A DNA stretch of 64,000 bases from Streptomyces sp. NBC_00234 (GCF_036195325.1 NZ_CP108101.1:3472001-3536000), one strand, 5' to 3'. Counted from the first letter of the stretch, positions 25,363-34,505 are shown. Notes: generated by a model not told the origin, from the sequence alone. Program-made: numbers and translations.

Positions 25363-26307
25363 TCAGCGGCAGGCGACCTTCAGCTGGGCCGCCGCATGAT
25401 GGGCGCCGACCAGTTCCTCGTCGCCCCAGTCGCGGCCCCGGTCGATCAACTGCACCGCGAAGGTGTCCCCCTTGACCGGGAAGCTCCTCACCGCGACCGG
25501 GGTGCCGCGGTGCTCCGGCTGGCGCACCGCGAAGCCCGTGTAGGCGGAGTCCGCGTCGCCGGGATCGGAGAGCACCCGGTAGAACGTGGGATCGCCCGCC
25601 ACATCACGCTCCCGGACACTTCTCGGGACGAAGACGGTGAGCGCGCACTCCCGGAAGCCCTTGCCGAGGCGCCAGGACCACACGGCGGTGTTGCCCCGGT
25701 CCTCGGTGGGGCTGCCGGACATCGGGACGGCGCTGAACCGCCCGTCGCACGCATCGCCCCCGAATCCTCCGGAGTCGACGGTGTACCAGCCCGCGTCACC
25801 GTTCTCGAAGCGCCCGTGCTCGCGGTACTCGCCCGTCGAACAGCCCGGACCCGCCCACGCCGCATAGCGGTAGCGGGGCTCTTCGGGTGGCGGCTCCGCC
25901 GTACGGGACGGCGTCGCCCGGCCCGGCTTCCCCGACGGGCTCGCAGACCCGCTCGGCGTCCGCGGGCCCTCGGTGCCGTCCGGGCCGATCAGGCTCGGGG
26001 CCCCGCCGACGGGGTCGGGCAGGGCATCGGCGCGGCCCGCCGTGTCCGGGCGGCCCCGGCCGGCCCCGCCGCCGTCCGCCGACGCGAGGAACGAGGCGAC
26101 GGTCACCAGGCTGCCGGCCGCCACCACGACCCCCGCGGCCAGCAGCGCCTTGCGCCGCACCGGAAGGGTGGATATCCGGCCGGCCATCGTCTCCCGGGCG
26201 ATCCACGAACCGTCCCCGCCCGCCGAACGGGCCACGGAGCCGCAGCCGGGGCAGACCATGCCCGGCAACGCGCCCCGCCGTTGACCGCCGCAGTGTTGGC
26301 ACCTCAT
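25363..26307 (-). CDS. Zinc-ribbon membrane protein with extracellular domain
   Basis: The protein has 314 residues from ATG 26307, with AAGGTG upstream. The N-terminus is a zinc ribbon (Cys3, Cys6, Cys19 and Cys22: CQHC and CPGC). A basic stretch and one membrane helix follow (about 53-75, LLAAGVVVAAGSLVTVASFLA). A Pro/Ser/Gly-rich linker (about 78-140) leads to a C-terminal extracellular domain of about 165 residues with Trp-rich strands (YRYAAWAGPGC, AVWSWRLGKGF) and paired Cys. This zinc-ribbon, helix, linker and beta-domain plan occurs in many Streptomyces membrane proteins of unknown function. The outer domain may bind ligand or wall material. Gene orientation matches the downstream polytopic protein and carboxypeptidase genes, but the 137-base gap suggests its own promoter. 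Confidence 0.75.
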   Translation of the reverse strand: MRCQHCGGQRRGALPGMVCPGCGSVARSAGGDGSWIARETMAGRISTLPVRRKALLAAGVVVAAGSLVTVASFLASADGGGAGRGRPDTAGRADALPDPVGGAPSLIGPDGTEGPRTPSGSASPSGKPGRATPSRTAEPPPEEPRYRYAAWAGPGCSTGEYREHGRFENGDAGWYTVDSGGFGGDACDGRFSAVPMSGSPTEDRGNTAVWSWRLGKGFRECALTVFVPRSVRERDVAGDPTFYRVLSDPGDADSAYTGFAVRQPEHRGTPVAVRSFPVKGDTFAVQLIDRGRDWGDEELVGAHHAAAQLKVACR

Positions 26308-26444
26308 GGCAGCACACCTTGCCAGGGGCGCGCCCCCGGAGGGAGAGATCGTGCACGATTTACTTGCCCGATCCGCATCGCGCCGGCCCGGCAGCCGACC
26401 TCACCGCACCCGGGCGGCAGCCCTCGGCGCAGTCCCGGGCTCCC

Positions 26445-28298
26445 TCAGTGCAGTTCCTCGGGGCACGGGGTGCCCGGCTGGAACTGGTACGGGGCGGCGA
26501 GCCGGTACACACCCGGCCGGGGGGCGAGCAGTTCGGTCCACTCGTCGCCCTCCGGGTCCTCCTCCACCTTGATCAGGCAGCCGTGCAGGTTGTCGAAGGA
26601 CTTCTCGGCGTCCCCGTCCGCCTCGGAACGGCGCTTGGACTCCTCGGTCTCCTGCGGGCGCTCCACGCTCCGGCCCTCCTCGTCGACGACGGCCAGCCAC
26701 CGCGAGTAAGGAACCCGGATCAGCACCCGGCCCGCCTTCTCCACGCGGATCGTCAGCTCGTCGGCCTCCGCCCGCTCCACCGTCGCGGGCGGATCGGCCA
26801 TCGGGGCCGGGTCGACAACCCGGTACAGCCTCCAGTTGGCGTCGCCCCAGATCTCCTTGAGATACGGCAGGCCCTTCCCGACCAGCGCCGCTTCCTGCAC
26901 CGCTCCGCTGGAGTCGGGCGAGCCCTCGGGCAGCACGACGTAGTGCACGGCCCAGCGGTCCAGCCAGTTCCGGTAGTTCACGGCGTTCAGCGTGTCGTCG
27001 TAGAAGAGCGGATTGCGCTTCATGTCGGCCTGCCGGTTCCAGCCGCGGGCCAGATTGACGTACGACGGGAACGCGGACGCCTCCCGGTGACTGCTCGGGG
27101 GCACCACTTCCACCCGGCCGCGCTCGGCCCCGACCCGCTGGAGCTGATGGACCAGCGGGGCCAGCTCCCGGGTCCAGGAGGCGTCGGGGGCAGTACGGAC
27201 GATGTCGTCGACGCCCTTGAAGCCGATCCAGAAGTTCATGCCGACGAAGGCCAGGACCAGGGCGTACCAGCGGCGGCTGCGCGGCGCCGTGTAGGGCAGC
27301 GCGGCAAGCAGCACCACTCCGGCGAAGAGCATCGCCATGCGCGAGACGTTCGAGCCGATCTGCGAGTCGACCACGTACGTCAGCAGGGTTCCCACGCCGT
27401 ACACGGCGGCGGCGGTGCGGACCGTGCGCCAGTCCCAGGGCACCAGCACGAACACGAGGATCGCGAAGACGAAAGGCAGCGACAGCGTCCCGAGCGACAT
27501 CGGCTGCGTGCCGGAGAACGGGAACAGCCACGAGGACAGCGCCACCACGGCGACCGGGGCGAGCCCCAGGGCGTACGCGCCGGGGCGCCGCTTGTTCAGG
27601 AACAGGGCCGCCGCCACCACCCCGAGGAACAGTCCGGCGACGGGGCTGCCCGCCGTCGCGAGTCCGGCCAGGGGCGCGGCGACGGCCGCCTTCGCCCAGC
27701 GCCGGTACCGCCACCGGTGCGGCCAGCAGAAGACGGCGGCGACCGCTCCCAGCGCGAACATCATGCCGAGACCGAACGTCACCCGCCCCGAGAGGGCGTT
27801 GCACAGATACGCGAAGACTCCGGCCATCGAGCACGCGAGAGGGTTACGGACCGCCCGCACCCGCACGAGGATCAGCGCGGTGAGCGCCGCCGACACCGTG
27901 CCGACGATCATCATCGTCGTACGGACGCCGAGTACGGACATCAGATAGGGCGACACCACGCTGTACGAGACCGGGTGCATGCCCCCGTACCAGGCGAGGT
28001 TGTACGCCGTTCCCGGATGCCGGCCGACGAACTCGGCCCAGGCGTCCTGCGCGGCGATGTCCCCGCCACTGTTCGCGAAGAAGAAGAACCACAGGATGTG
28101 GGTGACCGCCGCGGCGATCGTCGCCAGGGTCACGGGGTGGCCCAGGAGGCGCCGCCAGCGGTTCGGCGGGGTGGTCACGGGTTCCGGGGTGCGCGGGGAC
28201 GGCAGCACTATGCGCGTACCCCCGCCGCTTCCACCGGCACCGTTCTTTCCGGCGCCTCGGTCCGTCGCACGGCCGGGTCTCGGCTCCGCGGTGGTCAC
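26445..28298 (-). CDS. Polytopic membrane protein, possible GT-C-like glycosyltransferase
   Basis: I choose GTG 28298 (GGGGAGAG upstream; 617 residues) over a TTG at 28340. After a Gly/Pro-rich cytoplasmic start, about 12 membrane helices run from residue 45 to about 400. The first outer loop (NSGGDIAAQDAWAEFVGRHPG) holds an Asp in the position where GT-C enzymes keep their catalytic Asp. A soluble extracellular domain of about 220 residues follows (GRVEVVPPSSHREASAFPSYVNLARGWNRQ, then NYRNWLDRWAVHYVVLPEG). This shape fits a GT-C transferase using a lipid-linked sugar, although automated pipelines often call such proteins transporters. The gene lies just after the D,D-carboxypeptidase gene on the same strand, which hints at an envelope role. 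Confidence 0.6.
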   Translation of the reverse strand: MTTAEPRPGRATDRGAGKNGAGGSGGGTRIVLPSPRTPEPVTTPPNRWRRLLGHPVTLATIAAAVTHILWFFFFANSGGDIAAQDAWAEFVGRHPGTAYNLAWYGGMHPVSYSVVSPYLMSVLGVRTTMMIVGTVSAALTALILVRVRAVRNPLACSMAGVFAYLCNALSGRVTFGLGMMFALGAVAAVFCWPHRWRYRRWAKAAVAAPLAGLATAGSPVAGLFLGVVAAALFLNKRRPGAYALGLAPVAVVALSSWLFPFSGTQPMSLGTLSLPFVFAILVFVLVPWDWRTVRTAAAVYGVGTLLTYVVDSQIGSNVSRMAMLFAGVVLLAALPYTAPRSRRWYALVLAFVGMNFWIGFKGVDDIVRTAPDASWTRELAPLVHQLQRVGAERGRVEVVPPSSHREASAFPSYVNLARGWNRQADMKRNPLFYDDTLNAVNYRNWLDRWAVHYVVLPEGSPDSSGAVQEAALVGKGLPYLKEIWGDANWRLYRVVDPAPMADPPATVERAEADELTIRVEKAGRVLIRVPYSRWLAVVDEEGRSVERPQETEESKRRSEADGDAEKSFDNLHGCLIKVEEDPEGDEWTELLAPRPGVYRLAAPYQFQPGTPCPEELH

Positions 28299-28397
28299 TA
28301 CGGCTCTCTCCCCGTCCTCCGCCGGCCCGTACTTCCTCAAGGACGCCGTCCCGGGGCCCCAAGTTGCCTGGGGACGCTAGCACGTGCCCCATCAGGA

Positions 28398-28423
28398 AGG
28401 AGGCGCCGACGAGGGCGCCTCCT
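28398..28423 (-). terminator. Terminator hairpin after the D,D-carboxypeptidase gene
   Basis: AGGAGGCGCC (28398-28407) pairs with GGCGCCTCCT (28414-28423). It lies 48 bases beyond the carboxypeptidase stop on the minus strand. Confidence 0.65.
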
Positions 28424-28470
28424 CCGCCGGTCCCGGTGCTCCGTACCGGGACCGGACCGTCCGCTGTGGA

Positions 28471-31071
28471 TCAGCCGATGCGCGTCAGCTTGTCGCCGAA
28501 GGCCGGCTCCGTCAGATCGCCCTGGAGCGCGACGGGGGCACTGACCTTCCCGCTGCCGGTGCCGACGGTCACCACTCCGACCTCCGTACCGGCGGGCGTG
28601 GTGTGGGAGATCTCCTTGCCGCTGTCCGTGACGGACAGCTCGACCTTGAGGCCCGACCAGCCGACGGCCTTCAGGTTCTTGGTGGCGACCACGGGCGTGC
28701 TGCGGCCGAAGCCGTCGTCCACGTACCCGACGACGTCGCCCTTCTTCACGACGGTGGCGGAGGTGACGGCCTCCTGGGAGTCCTGGATCAACTTGAGGCC
28801 GTTGGTCAGCGAGAGCGTGAGGCTGTCGTAGAGGCGGCCCGTACCGGCCTGCTGGCCCATGACCACGCCGTAGATCCGGTGCGTCTTGCCGTCCACGACC
28901 GTGTTCGCGGACCAGAGCAGGCACCCGCCGGCAGGGGTGGAGGAACCCGTCTTGATACCGCTCACGCCGGGCTCCAGAAGGAGCGTGTTGTTGTTGTAGA
29001 TCTTGGTGTCGATGCCCTCGATGTCGATCTCGGGCATGTCCACGATCTGGCGGAACACCTCGTTCTGCATGACCGCCTGGGCCAGCTTCAGCTGGTCCGC
29101 AGCGGTGGAGACTGTGGTCTTCTCCAGTCCGCTCGGGTCCGTGTACGTCGTCCCGGTCATCCCGAGGTCCTTGGCCGCGTCGTTCATCTTGTCGACGAAC
29201 TCCGCCTCGGTCGGGGAGTCCCAGCGGGCGAACAGCCGGGCGGCGTTGTTCCCGGACGGGATCATGAGGAGCTGGAGCAGGTCGCGCTGGCTGAGCTGCT
29301 GCCCCTTCGTCAGCGGGGCCGTCGACTCGTCGGGCCGCTTGGACTCGTCCTCGGCACGCTGGTCCACCGTGATCGTCTCGCCGGGCTCGTCACCCTTGAG
29401 CGGGTGCTCGCGCAGGACGACGTACGCCGTCATGACCTTGGCGACACTGGCGATCGGTGCGGGCTTCTGCGCCCCTTCGGAGCCCAGCGAACCCACGCCG
29501 TCCACGATCACGGCGGACTGGCCCTGACCGGGCCAGGCGAGGTCCAGCGGGTCGCCCTGGAAGGTGTACGTCGGCTCGGCCGTCAGCCTGAGCTCGGGCG
29601 CAGGCAGCGGACGCACCATCTGCGCGATCGCAAAGATGATCACCGCGAGCAGGAGCAGCGGGGTCCAGATCTTGACCCGGCGGACCGCCGTGCGGACCGG
29701 GGTCTCCTCCGGCGGAGGCGTGTTCGTGAGCTCGGCCAGCAGGTCGAGCGGCGGCTTGGGCGGCAACGGCTGCTGCCGGGTCCGCTCGGCCCCGCTGAGC
29801 GCGGGGGCGGGCGTGCCGGCGGACTCCGACGCCGCCCAGCTGGGAGCCGCGGAACGCCCGGCCCGGGTGTCCCGGTCCGGGGCGACGTCCGGGGTGACCG
29901 TGGGCCCGATCACGGGCGCGGCGGGCGGCCGTACGTCGTCGGAGCGCAGCGGCACGAACGTGCTGGTCCGCTCGACGGGCGTCTCGGGCTTGGACGCCTC
30001 GGGCTTGGACGTCGCAGGCTTGGACGCCTCCGGCTTCGTCTGCTTCGGCGTCGCCGGGGGGATCTTCAGCGCGGTCGTCGGCTGGTCGACCCGGGCGGGC
30101 TTGACGGTCTTGAAGACGGCGGTGGGCTGATCGATTCCGCCCTTGTCCGCCACGGGTCCGGCGGAGCTCTCGGCCGGCTCGGCCGTTGCGGCGACCCCGG
30201 CCGGCTCGGCCGACTCGCTCGACCGTGCCGGCTTGGGCAGCTCGGCCGACTCGGCGGGTTCGGCGGCCTCGGCGGCTTCGGGAGCCTCGGGAGCCTCGGC
30301 GTCCTGAGCGGACTCGGGCAGCTCGTCGGCGTCGGCCGGCTCGGCGGACTCCGCGGGCTCCGCGACGTCTGCGGGCTCGGCGGACTCCGCGGGCTCGGCG
30401 GCACCGGCCGGCTCGGCCGGCTCGGCGTCCTCCGCCGGCTCCGCGGGCTCGGGCTCCTCGGCGGACGTGGCCGACGGCGTCGGCTCCTCACGGGTCTTCG
30501 GGACCCGGGGCCCGCCCGCCGCATCGCCTTCGTCGGCGCCGGGGGTGTCGTCCCCCGGGGCCTCGTCGGCGTCCGCAGCCGGGTTCGCTCCGGCATCACC
30601 GGCCCCGGAAGCCGTGTCGGCACCATCCGCGTCGCCCGCGTCGTCGCCGCCGCTCGCGACCCACGCCGCGACCGCAGCACGCAGCCTCGCGTCGCCCGGC
30701 TCGACATCGTCGGCCGGTTCCGCATCGGCCGGTTCCGCATCCTCGGCCGGTTCCGCGTCCGCGCCCGGCTCCGCATCCGCATCAGCCGTCACGGCAGCCT
30801 CAGCGGCCCCGGAGGCGTCGGCGGGCTCCCCGGCCTCACCGGACGGCGTGGAGGCCGTCTCCGGGCCGTCCACGGCGTCTGCCGAAGGCGCGTCACCGTC
30901 CGCGGGGGCCTCGTCGGCCGCGCCGTCGGAGGCCGGAACGCGGAAGACCGCTGTCGCACTGTCCGTCGCAGCGGCCGGTTCTCGGAACACGGCGAGCCGC
31001 GGATCACGCTCCTCCGCAGCCGTCCCCGACGACTTCCGCTGCTCCGACTTGTCGGGGGACTCGCCCGCCAC
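28471..31071 (-). CDS. D-alanyl-D-alanine carboxypeptidase with long disordered cytoplasmic region
   Basis: I prefer GTG 31071, which has GGAGGAGG five bases upstream, giving 866 residues. ATG 31086 and 31173 are alternatives. Residues 1 to about 465 are low-complexity, dominated by Ala, Glu, Pro and Asp, with a run of AEPAE-type repeats and later TAVFK/TALK and EASKP motifs. A single membrane helix follows (about 468-485, PLLLLAVIIFAIAQMV). The extracellular part is a class A PBP-fold D,D-peptidase: SVAK (Ser542, Lys545), SGN (Ser606) and KTG (Lys707), with an added C-terminal beta domain. It trims the terminal D-Ala of peptidoglycan stem peptides. The order of this gene, GPP34, XRE and DUF397 matches, from memory, a conserved Streptomyces neighbourhood (SCO4439-SCO4442 in S. 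coelicolor). Confidence 0.85.
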   Translation of the reverse strand: MAGESPDKSEQRKSSGTAAEERDPRLAVFREPAAATDSATAVFRVPASDGAADEAPADGDAPSADAVDGPETASTPSGEAGEPADASGAAEAAVTADADAEPGADAEPAEDAEPADAEPADDVEPGDARLRAAVAAWVASGGDDAGDADGADTASGAGDAGANPAADADEAPGDDTPGADEGDAAGGPRVPKTREEPTPSATSAEEPEPAEPAEDAEPAEPAGAAEPAESAEPADVAEPAESAEPADADELPESAQDAEAPEAPEAAEAAEPAESAELPKPARSSESAEPAGVAATAEPAESSAGPVADKGGIDQPTAVFKTVKPARVDQPTTALKIPPATPKQTKPEASKPATSKPEASKPETPVERTSTFVPLRSDDVRPPAAPVIGPTVTPDVAPDRDTRAGRSAAPSWAASESAGTPAPALSGAERTRQQPLPPKPPLDLLAELTNTPPPEETPVRTAVRRVKIWTPLLLLAVIIFAIAQMVRPLPAPELRLTAEPTYTFQGDPLDLAWPGQGQSAVIVDGVGSLGSEGAQKPAPIASVAKVMTAYVVLREHPLKGDEPGETITVDQRAEDESKRPDESTAPLTKGQQLSQRDLLQLLMIPSGNNAARLFARWDSPTEAEFVDKMNDAAKDLGMTGTTYTDPSGLEKTTVSTAADQLKLAQAVMQNEVFRQIVDMPEIDIEGIDTKIYNNNTLLLEPGVSGIKTGSSTPAGGCLLWSANTVVDGKTHRIYGVVMGQQAGTGRLYDSLTLSLTNGLKLIQDSQEAVTSATVVKKGDVVGYVDDGFGRSTPVVATKNLKAVGWSGLKVELSVTDSGKEISHTTPAGTEVGVVTVGTGSGKVSAPVALQGDLTEPAFGDKLTRIG

Positions 31072-31265
31072 CGATGCCTCCTCCATGCGCTGCGGGGGCA
31101 ACCCCGCGCTGTCCGAACCATCTACCAGTGTCCTGTGTGAACCCCTGCCCAGGCTGCTAGACGAGAACGACATACCTACTGGTTCCCATACAAAGCACCC
31201 AGGCGCTCTCGACAGACCAATGTGAGAGGGGTCACCCTGTCATTCATCCACGCGGGGAGGCATGG

Positions 31266-31985
31266 ATGGGCAGGAGCCGCAGAACAATTCCGGAGGAGCT
31301 TCTGCTGCTCGCTCTGGACCCGACCACGGGTACCACAGCGCAGCCGCAGTCGCTCGACCTCGGCCTCGCCGGAGCACAGCTAGTGGAGCTGGCTCTGGCA
31401 GGACGGATAGCCCCTGACGGGGATCGTATCGCCGTGGTGATGCCACGGCCGACAGGAGATCCGACTCTGGACTCCGCACTGGAACTGCTGCGGCGACGCG
31501 GCAGCCCGGTCCGGGCCGTCCACTGGATTGGCGGGCCCCGGCTGGGGCTGCGCCAGATCTACCTCGCTCATCTGGAGCGGTGCGGCATGGTGCATGCCGT
31601 GGCGGGCCAGATGTGCGGAGTGCTGCCGACGACTCGCTACCAAGCGACGGACACGGCGATCAGCCGGGACATCCGAGCCCGGCTGGACAGTGCGATCCGC
31701 ACCGGCGTACCGCCGGACCCGCGGACCGCGGCGCTCGCCGCACTGGCCCACGCGGTCGGACTCGGCAAGCACCTGTACCCCGGGAACGAGGGGCGCTCGT
31801 CGCGCTCCCGGCTCCGGGACCTGATCAGACACGACCCGATGGGCGGACTCGTGGCACATGCCGTGATGGACGTCCAGAACGGGGTGGCCGTACAGCCACG
31901 CCGTAATCAGCAGGCGGCAGGCGTGCCGTTGCAGCCCGGGGCGCAAGCGCGCCGCGGCAGCATGGCGCACACCTCCGTCCACTGA
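31266..31985 (+). CDS. GPP34 (GOLPH3/Vps74) family protein
   Basis: The protein has 239 residues from ATG 31266, with GGGGAGG upstream. It has the GPP34 pattern. A leading TIPEELLLLALDPTTGTT helix is followed by LAGAQLVELALAGRI and a hydrophobic-loop region. The core helix is ALAALAHAVGLGKHLYPGN and a late helix is HDPMGGLVAHAVMDVQN. In eukaryotes this fold binds phosphatidylinositol 4-phosphate on the Golgi. The actinobacterial versions are cytoplasmic and probably bind membrane lipids, but their function is not settled. The C-terminal tail (about 30 residues) is basic and Gln-rich. The gene lies between the divergent D,D-carboxypeptidase gene and the XRE/DUF397 pair. Confidence 0.85.
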   Translation: MGRSRRTIPEELLLLALDPTTGTTAQPQSLDLGLAGAQLVELALAGRIAPDGDRIAVVMPRPTGDPTLDSALELLRRRGSPVRAVHWIGGPRLGLRQIYLAHLERCGMVHAVAGQMCGVLPTTRYQATDTAISRDIRARLDSAIRTGVPPDPRTAALAALAHAVGLGKHLYPGNEGRSSRSRLRDLIRHDPMGGLVAHAVMDVQNGVAVQPRRNQQAAGVPLQPGAQARRGSMAHTSVH

Positions 31986-32060
31986 CCGCGCAGACCACCG
32001 CGCGGAGAACCGAATACCGCCGCACCGACGTCCCCAAGACCCGGTTCGGGAGCCGCACCA

Positions 32061-32097
32061 CGCGCGGGGCAGCCGGATCCACCGGCTGCCCCGCGCG
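32061..32097 (+). terminator. Terminator hairpin after the GPP34 gene
   Basis: A stem of 16 perfect base pairs (CGCGCGGGGCAGCCGG with its complement at 32082-32097) and a 5-base loop lies 75 bases after the stop. No T tract is present. Confidence 0.8.
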
Positions 32098-32193
32098 CCT
32101 GCGTGTGGCCATTTCCCAGCGCGCCCATGGTCATGGGTGGCAATCTGCTGAGCAGTAGATACGCACAGCTACATAGCCGGAGGTGCCGTTTCC

Positions 32194-33051
32194 GTGCCGT
32201 CCAACGTCAATCCCACCGTCAGGCGACGCCGGTTGGGCCAGGAATTGCGCCGCCTGCGCGAGATCAAGGGCATGACGGCCGAGGAGGTGGCGGAGCGCCT
32301 GCTGGTCTCGCAGTCGAAGATCAGCCGCCTGGAGAACGGCCGCCGCTCCATCAGCCAGCGGGACGTCCGCGATCTCTGCGGGGTGTACGAGGTCGAGGAC
32401 CACCGCGTCGTCGACTCGCTCATGCAGATGGCCAAGGACTCCCGCCAGCAGGGCTGGTGGCACGCCTTCGGCGACATCCCGTACAGCGTCTACATCGGCC
32501 TGGAGACCGATGCGGAGTCCTTGCGGGTGTACGAGCCCCAGGTCGTACCGGGGCTGCTGCAGACCCGGCAGTACGCCGAGTCGCTGATCAACGGCGCGCT
32601 TCCGGAATCCGCCCCCTCCGACATCGAGAAGCGGGTCAGCGTCCGGGCCCGCCGGCAGGACCGGATCAACGCGCCGGAGCATCCACTGCGCCTCTGGGCC
32701 GTCATCGACGAATCCGCGCTGCGCCGGATGGTCGGCGGCAAGCAGGTGATGACGGACCAGCTGGAGCACCTCATCGAGCAGTCGAATCTGCCCCATGTGA
32801 CCATTCAGGTACTGCCGTTCGAAATGGGTGCACATCCCGGCATCAACGGGCAGTACGCCATTCTCGAATTCCCGGATGCCGCGGACTCCAGCGTGGTCTA
32901 CATCGAGGGCGTCACCAGTGACCTGTACCTGGAGAAAGCCAATGATGTGCAGCGATACAGCGTCATGTACGAGCACTTGCGGGCACAGGCTCTGAATGTG
33001 GAACAGACCCGGGAGTTCATCAGCGACATCACCAAGGGTTACACCCGCTGA
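32194..33051 (+). CDS. scr1: XRE-family regulator with DUF5753 domain (Scr1-like)
   Basis: The protein has 285 residues. GTG 32194 is preceded by GGAGG. Residues about 10-70 form the HTH (RLGQELRRLREIKGMTAEEVAERLLVSQSKISRLENGRR). The rest is the DUF5753 domain with its usual signatures (WWHAFGDIPYSVYIGLE, YEPQVVPGLLQTRQYAESLI, RQDRIN, LWAVIDESALRR, IQVLPFEMGAHPGINGQYAIL, VVYIEG). This family is always linked to small DUF397 genes in actinobacteria, and here the partner is the next gene. The S. coelicolor pair in the same setting (Scr1/Scp1, SCO4441/SCO4442, from memory) affects antibiotic production. The partner relation resembles regulator and modulator rather than a proven toxin-antitoxin pair. 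Confidence 0.88.
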   Translation: MPSNVNPTVRRRRLGQELRRLREIKGMTAEEVAERLLVSQSKISRLENGRRSISQRDVRDLCGVYEVEDHRVVDSLMQMAKDSRQQGWWHAFGDIPYSVYIGLETDAESLRVYEPQVVPGLLQTRQYAESLINGALPESAPSDIEKRVSVRARRQDRINAPEHPLRLWAVIDESALRRMVGGKQVMTDQLEHLIEQSNLPHVTIQVLPFEMGAHPGINGQYAILEFPDAADSSVVYIEGVTSDLYLEKANDVQRYSVMYEHLRAQALNVEQTREFISDITKGYTR

Positions 33052-33275
33052 TTCCAGTCACACCGCGAAGTCTGTTTTGCGAGAAATGCAGTGATGTCAG
33101 GTGAGGGGTGGCGGCAGAGTACACCGCCGCCACCTCGCGGCGGAAGACTCGCAGGGGATATCCCATCCGGTCGAGTGAATGGCCGCGTCACGCAGGGAAG
33201 TTGGCGAGTAGCGTCGATCACGCCAACAGGAACGCAGTCGGTTCCGCTCGCACAACTCTCTGAACCGGAGTGAAA

Positions 33276-33482
33276 ATGCCTATTCTTCAGGGCGCTACGG
33301 ACATGTGGACGAAGTCCTCGTACTCGGGCGGCAACGGCGCCTGCGTCGAAGTCAAGTCCCCTGTCACGCAGGCCATTGCCGTGCGCGACTCGAAGGCTCC
33401 CGAGGGCCCCTCGATCACCTTCGTGCCCGGTGCGTGGAATGCCTTCGTGCGGGATGTCGCAGCAGGCACTGTCGACGCCTGA
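33276..33482 (+). CDS. scp1: DUF397 protein (Scp1-like), partner of the XRE regulator
   Basis: The protein has 68 residues. ATG 33276 is chosen because GGAG lies five bases upstream. A GTG at 33270 adds two residues. The core WTKSSYSGGNGACVEV, then IAVRDSKAPEGP and FVPGAWNAFVRDV, is the DUF397 signature almost in full. These small soluble proteins occur next to DUF5753 HTH regulators and are thought to bind or modulate them. The gene lies 224 bases after the XRE gene, so it may have its own promoter in that gap. Confidence 0.92.
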   Translation: MPILQGATDMWTKSSYSGGNGACVEVKSPVTQAIAVRDSKAPEGPSITFVPGAWNAFVRDVAAGTVDA

Positions 33483-33575
33483 CCGGTGCCGTCCGCAGGA
33501 CACCGAAGCACAAAAGACTGGAGCCCTCTCGACTGGCCCGCCGTCCTGGCCGAGGGGGCCCGGCTCCGAGGCGGG

Positions 33576-33600
33576 CGGCCTTCAGCACACCTGAAGGCCG
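33576..33600. terminator. Bidirectional terminator between convergent genes
   Basis: CGGCCTTCAG-CACAC-CTGAAGGCCG is a perfect 10-bp stem between the DUF397 gene and the convergent gene ending at 33613. Confidence 0.75.
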
Positions 33601-33612
33601 ACCCGACCGAAG

Positions 33613-34452
33613 TCAGCGCAACTGATCGACGTACCGGTCCGTTCCGGGCACGGTAGGAATGAACGGCGCCACCAGCTCGACCCGCCCCAGGCCCGATGCG
33701 GCGACCGCCTCGTCGAGCCCCGTGAAGTGCTTCGCCCAGCAGGCACGCGGGTCCTCCTGGAGAAACCACAGCAGCGTCAGCCGGGTGTCCACTCCCTCGA
33801 CCTGCTTCACATACGTCATCCGGTCGCCGGGCAGCGGCGTGGGCCGGAAGACCGTGACCATCGCCGCCGGTGACCCGGCGAGCCGCTTCGGCAGATGCCG
33901 GGAGCGCAGCCACTCCAGCAGTTCCGCCCGCCGCTCCGGCCCGTCGGCGTCGATGACCTGGAGCACGAGTCCCGCGTACGGATGGTCGAGCGCGTGGAAG
34001 TCACGCGGACCGGCGGCCCCGTCGCGGTAGACGGTCGCCTCGTGGTCCTGGAAGGCCGTGAAGACGTGGGTCCGGTCCTGGTAGACCCGGCCGTCCCGGT
34101 TGAGCCGCTTGTTGATCCCGACGGTCCACTTCATATGGTCGTCGTAGCGCCCGTCCGTCACCCAGTACGTGGACAGATAGCACCCGGCCGCCACGGGCTG
34201 GGCGACCGCGGACTTCTCCGGGTAGCGCAGCTCCTGGAGCTCACGGGTGGCGACCCAGCGCCGGCCCGCGAACATCCAGGGCATCGCCATCGCGCCCGCG
34301 TAGTAGTGATCGTCTTCGTACCAGCGGTTGTACGCGTACTCATGGCCCGGATGCGGCTCGACCATGGTGATCAGCGCGTGCCCGGGGTGGACACCGTACG
34401 GTCCGACCGCCGCCAGTTCCGCGTACAGGTCGCTACGTGTCTCCTCGCTCAT
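33613..34452 (-). CDS. Conserved protein of unknown function, two possible dimeric alpha-beta barrel halves
   Basis: The protein has 279 residues, no signal peptide and no membrane helix. The first half (HALITMVEPHPGHEYAYNRWYEDDHYYAG) and the second half (MVTVFRPTPLPGDRM, then LTLLWFLQEDPRACWAKHFTGLDEAV) each read like a strand followed by a helix containing an aromatic and acidic face. That is the look of EthD-like or Dabb ferredoxin folds. Members of such folds act on polyketides, aromatic compounds or haem. The gene is divergent from an SDR gene and shares with it a perfect palindrome, so the two are probably co-regulated and act on the same compound. I do not recognise a named family. Confidence 0.65.
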   Translation of the reverse strand: MSEETRSDLYAELAAVGPYGVHPGHALITMVEPHPGHEYAYNRWYEDDHYYAGAMAMPWMFAGRRWVATRELQELRYPEKSAVAQPVAAGCYLSTYWVTDGRYDDHMKWTVGINKRLNRDGRVYQDRTHVFTAFQDHEATVYRDGAAGPRDFHALDHPYAGLVLQVIDADGPERRAELLEWLRSRHLPKRLAGSPAAMVTVFRPTPLPGDRMTYVKQVEGVDTRLTLLWFLQEDPRACWAKHFTGLDEAVAASGLGRVELVAPFIPTVPGTDRYVDQLR

Positions 34453-34488
34453 GCCGTTCCCCTTCCGTGCTTCGCCACGGCGTCCTAC

Positions 34489-34505
34489 TCTGACGCTCCG
34501 TCAGA
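34489..34505. promoter_or_regulatory. Perfect palindrome TCTGACG-CTC-CGTCAGA in a divergent promoter
   Basis: Seven-base arms, exact complements, centred between the divergent genes at 34452 and 34532. The form is typical of TetR-family operators. The regulator gene is not in the adjacent sequence. Confidence 0.75.

Noticed and set aside
32194..33482. XRE/DUF397 pair as a classical toxin-antitoxin or antiphage system
   Set aside because: DUF397 proteins are not established toxins. The pair is better explained as regulator and modulator.
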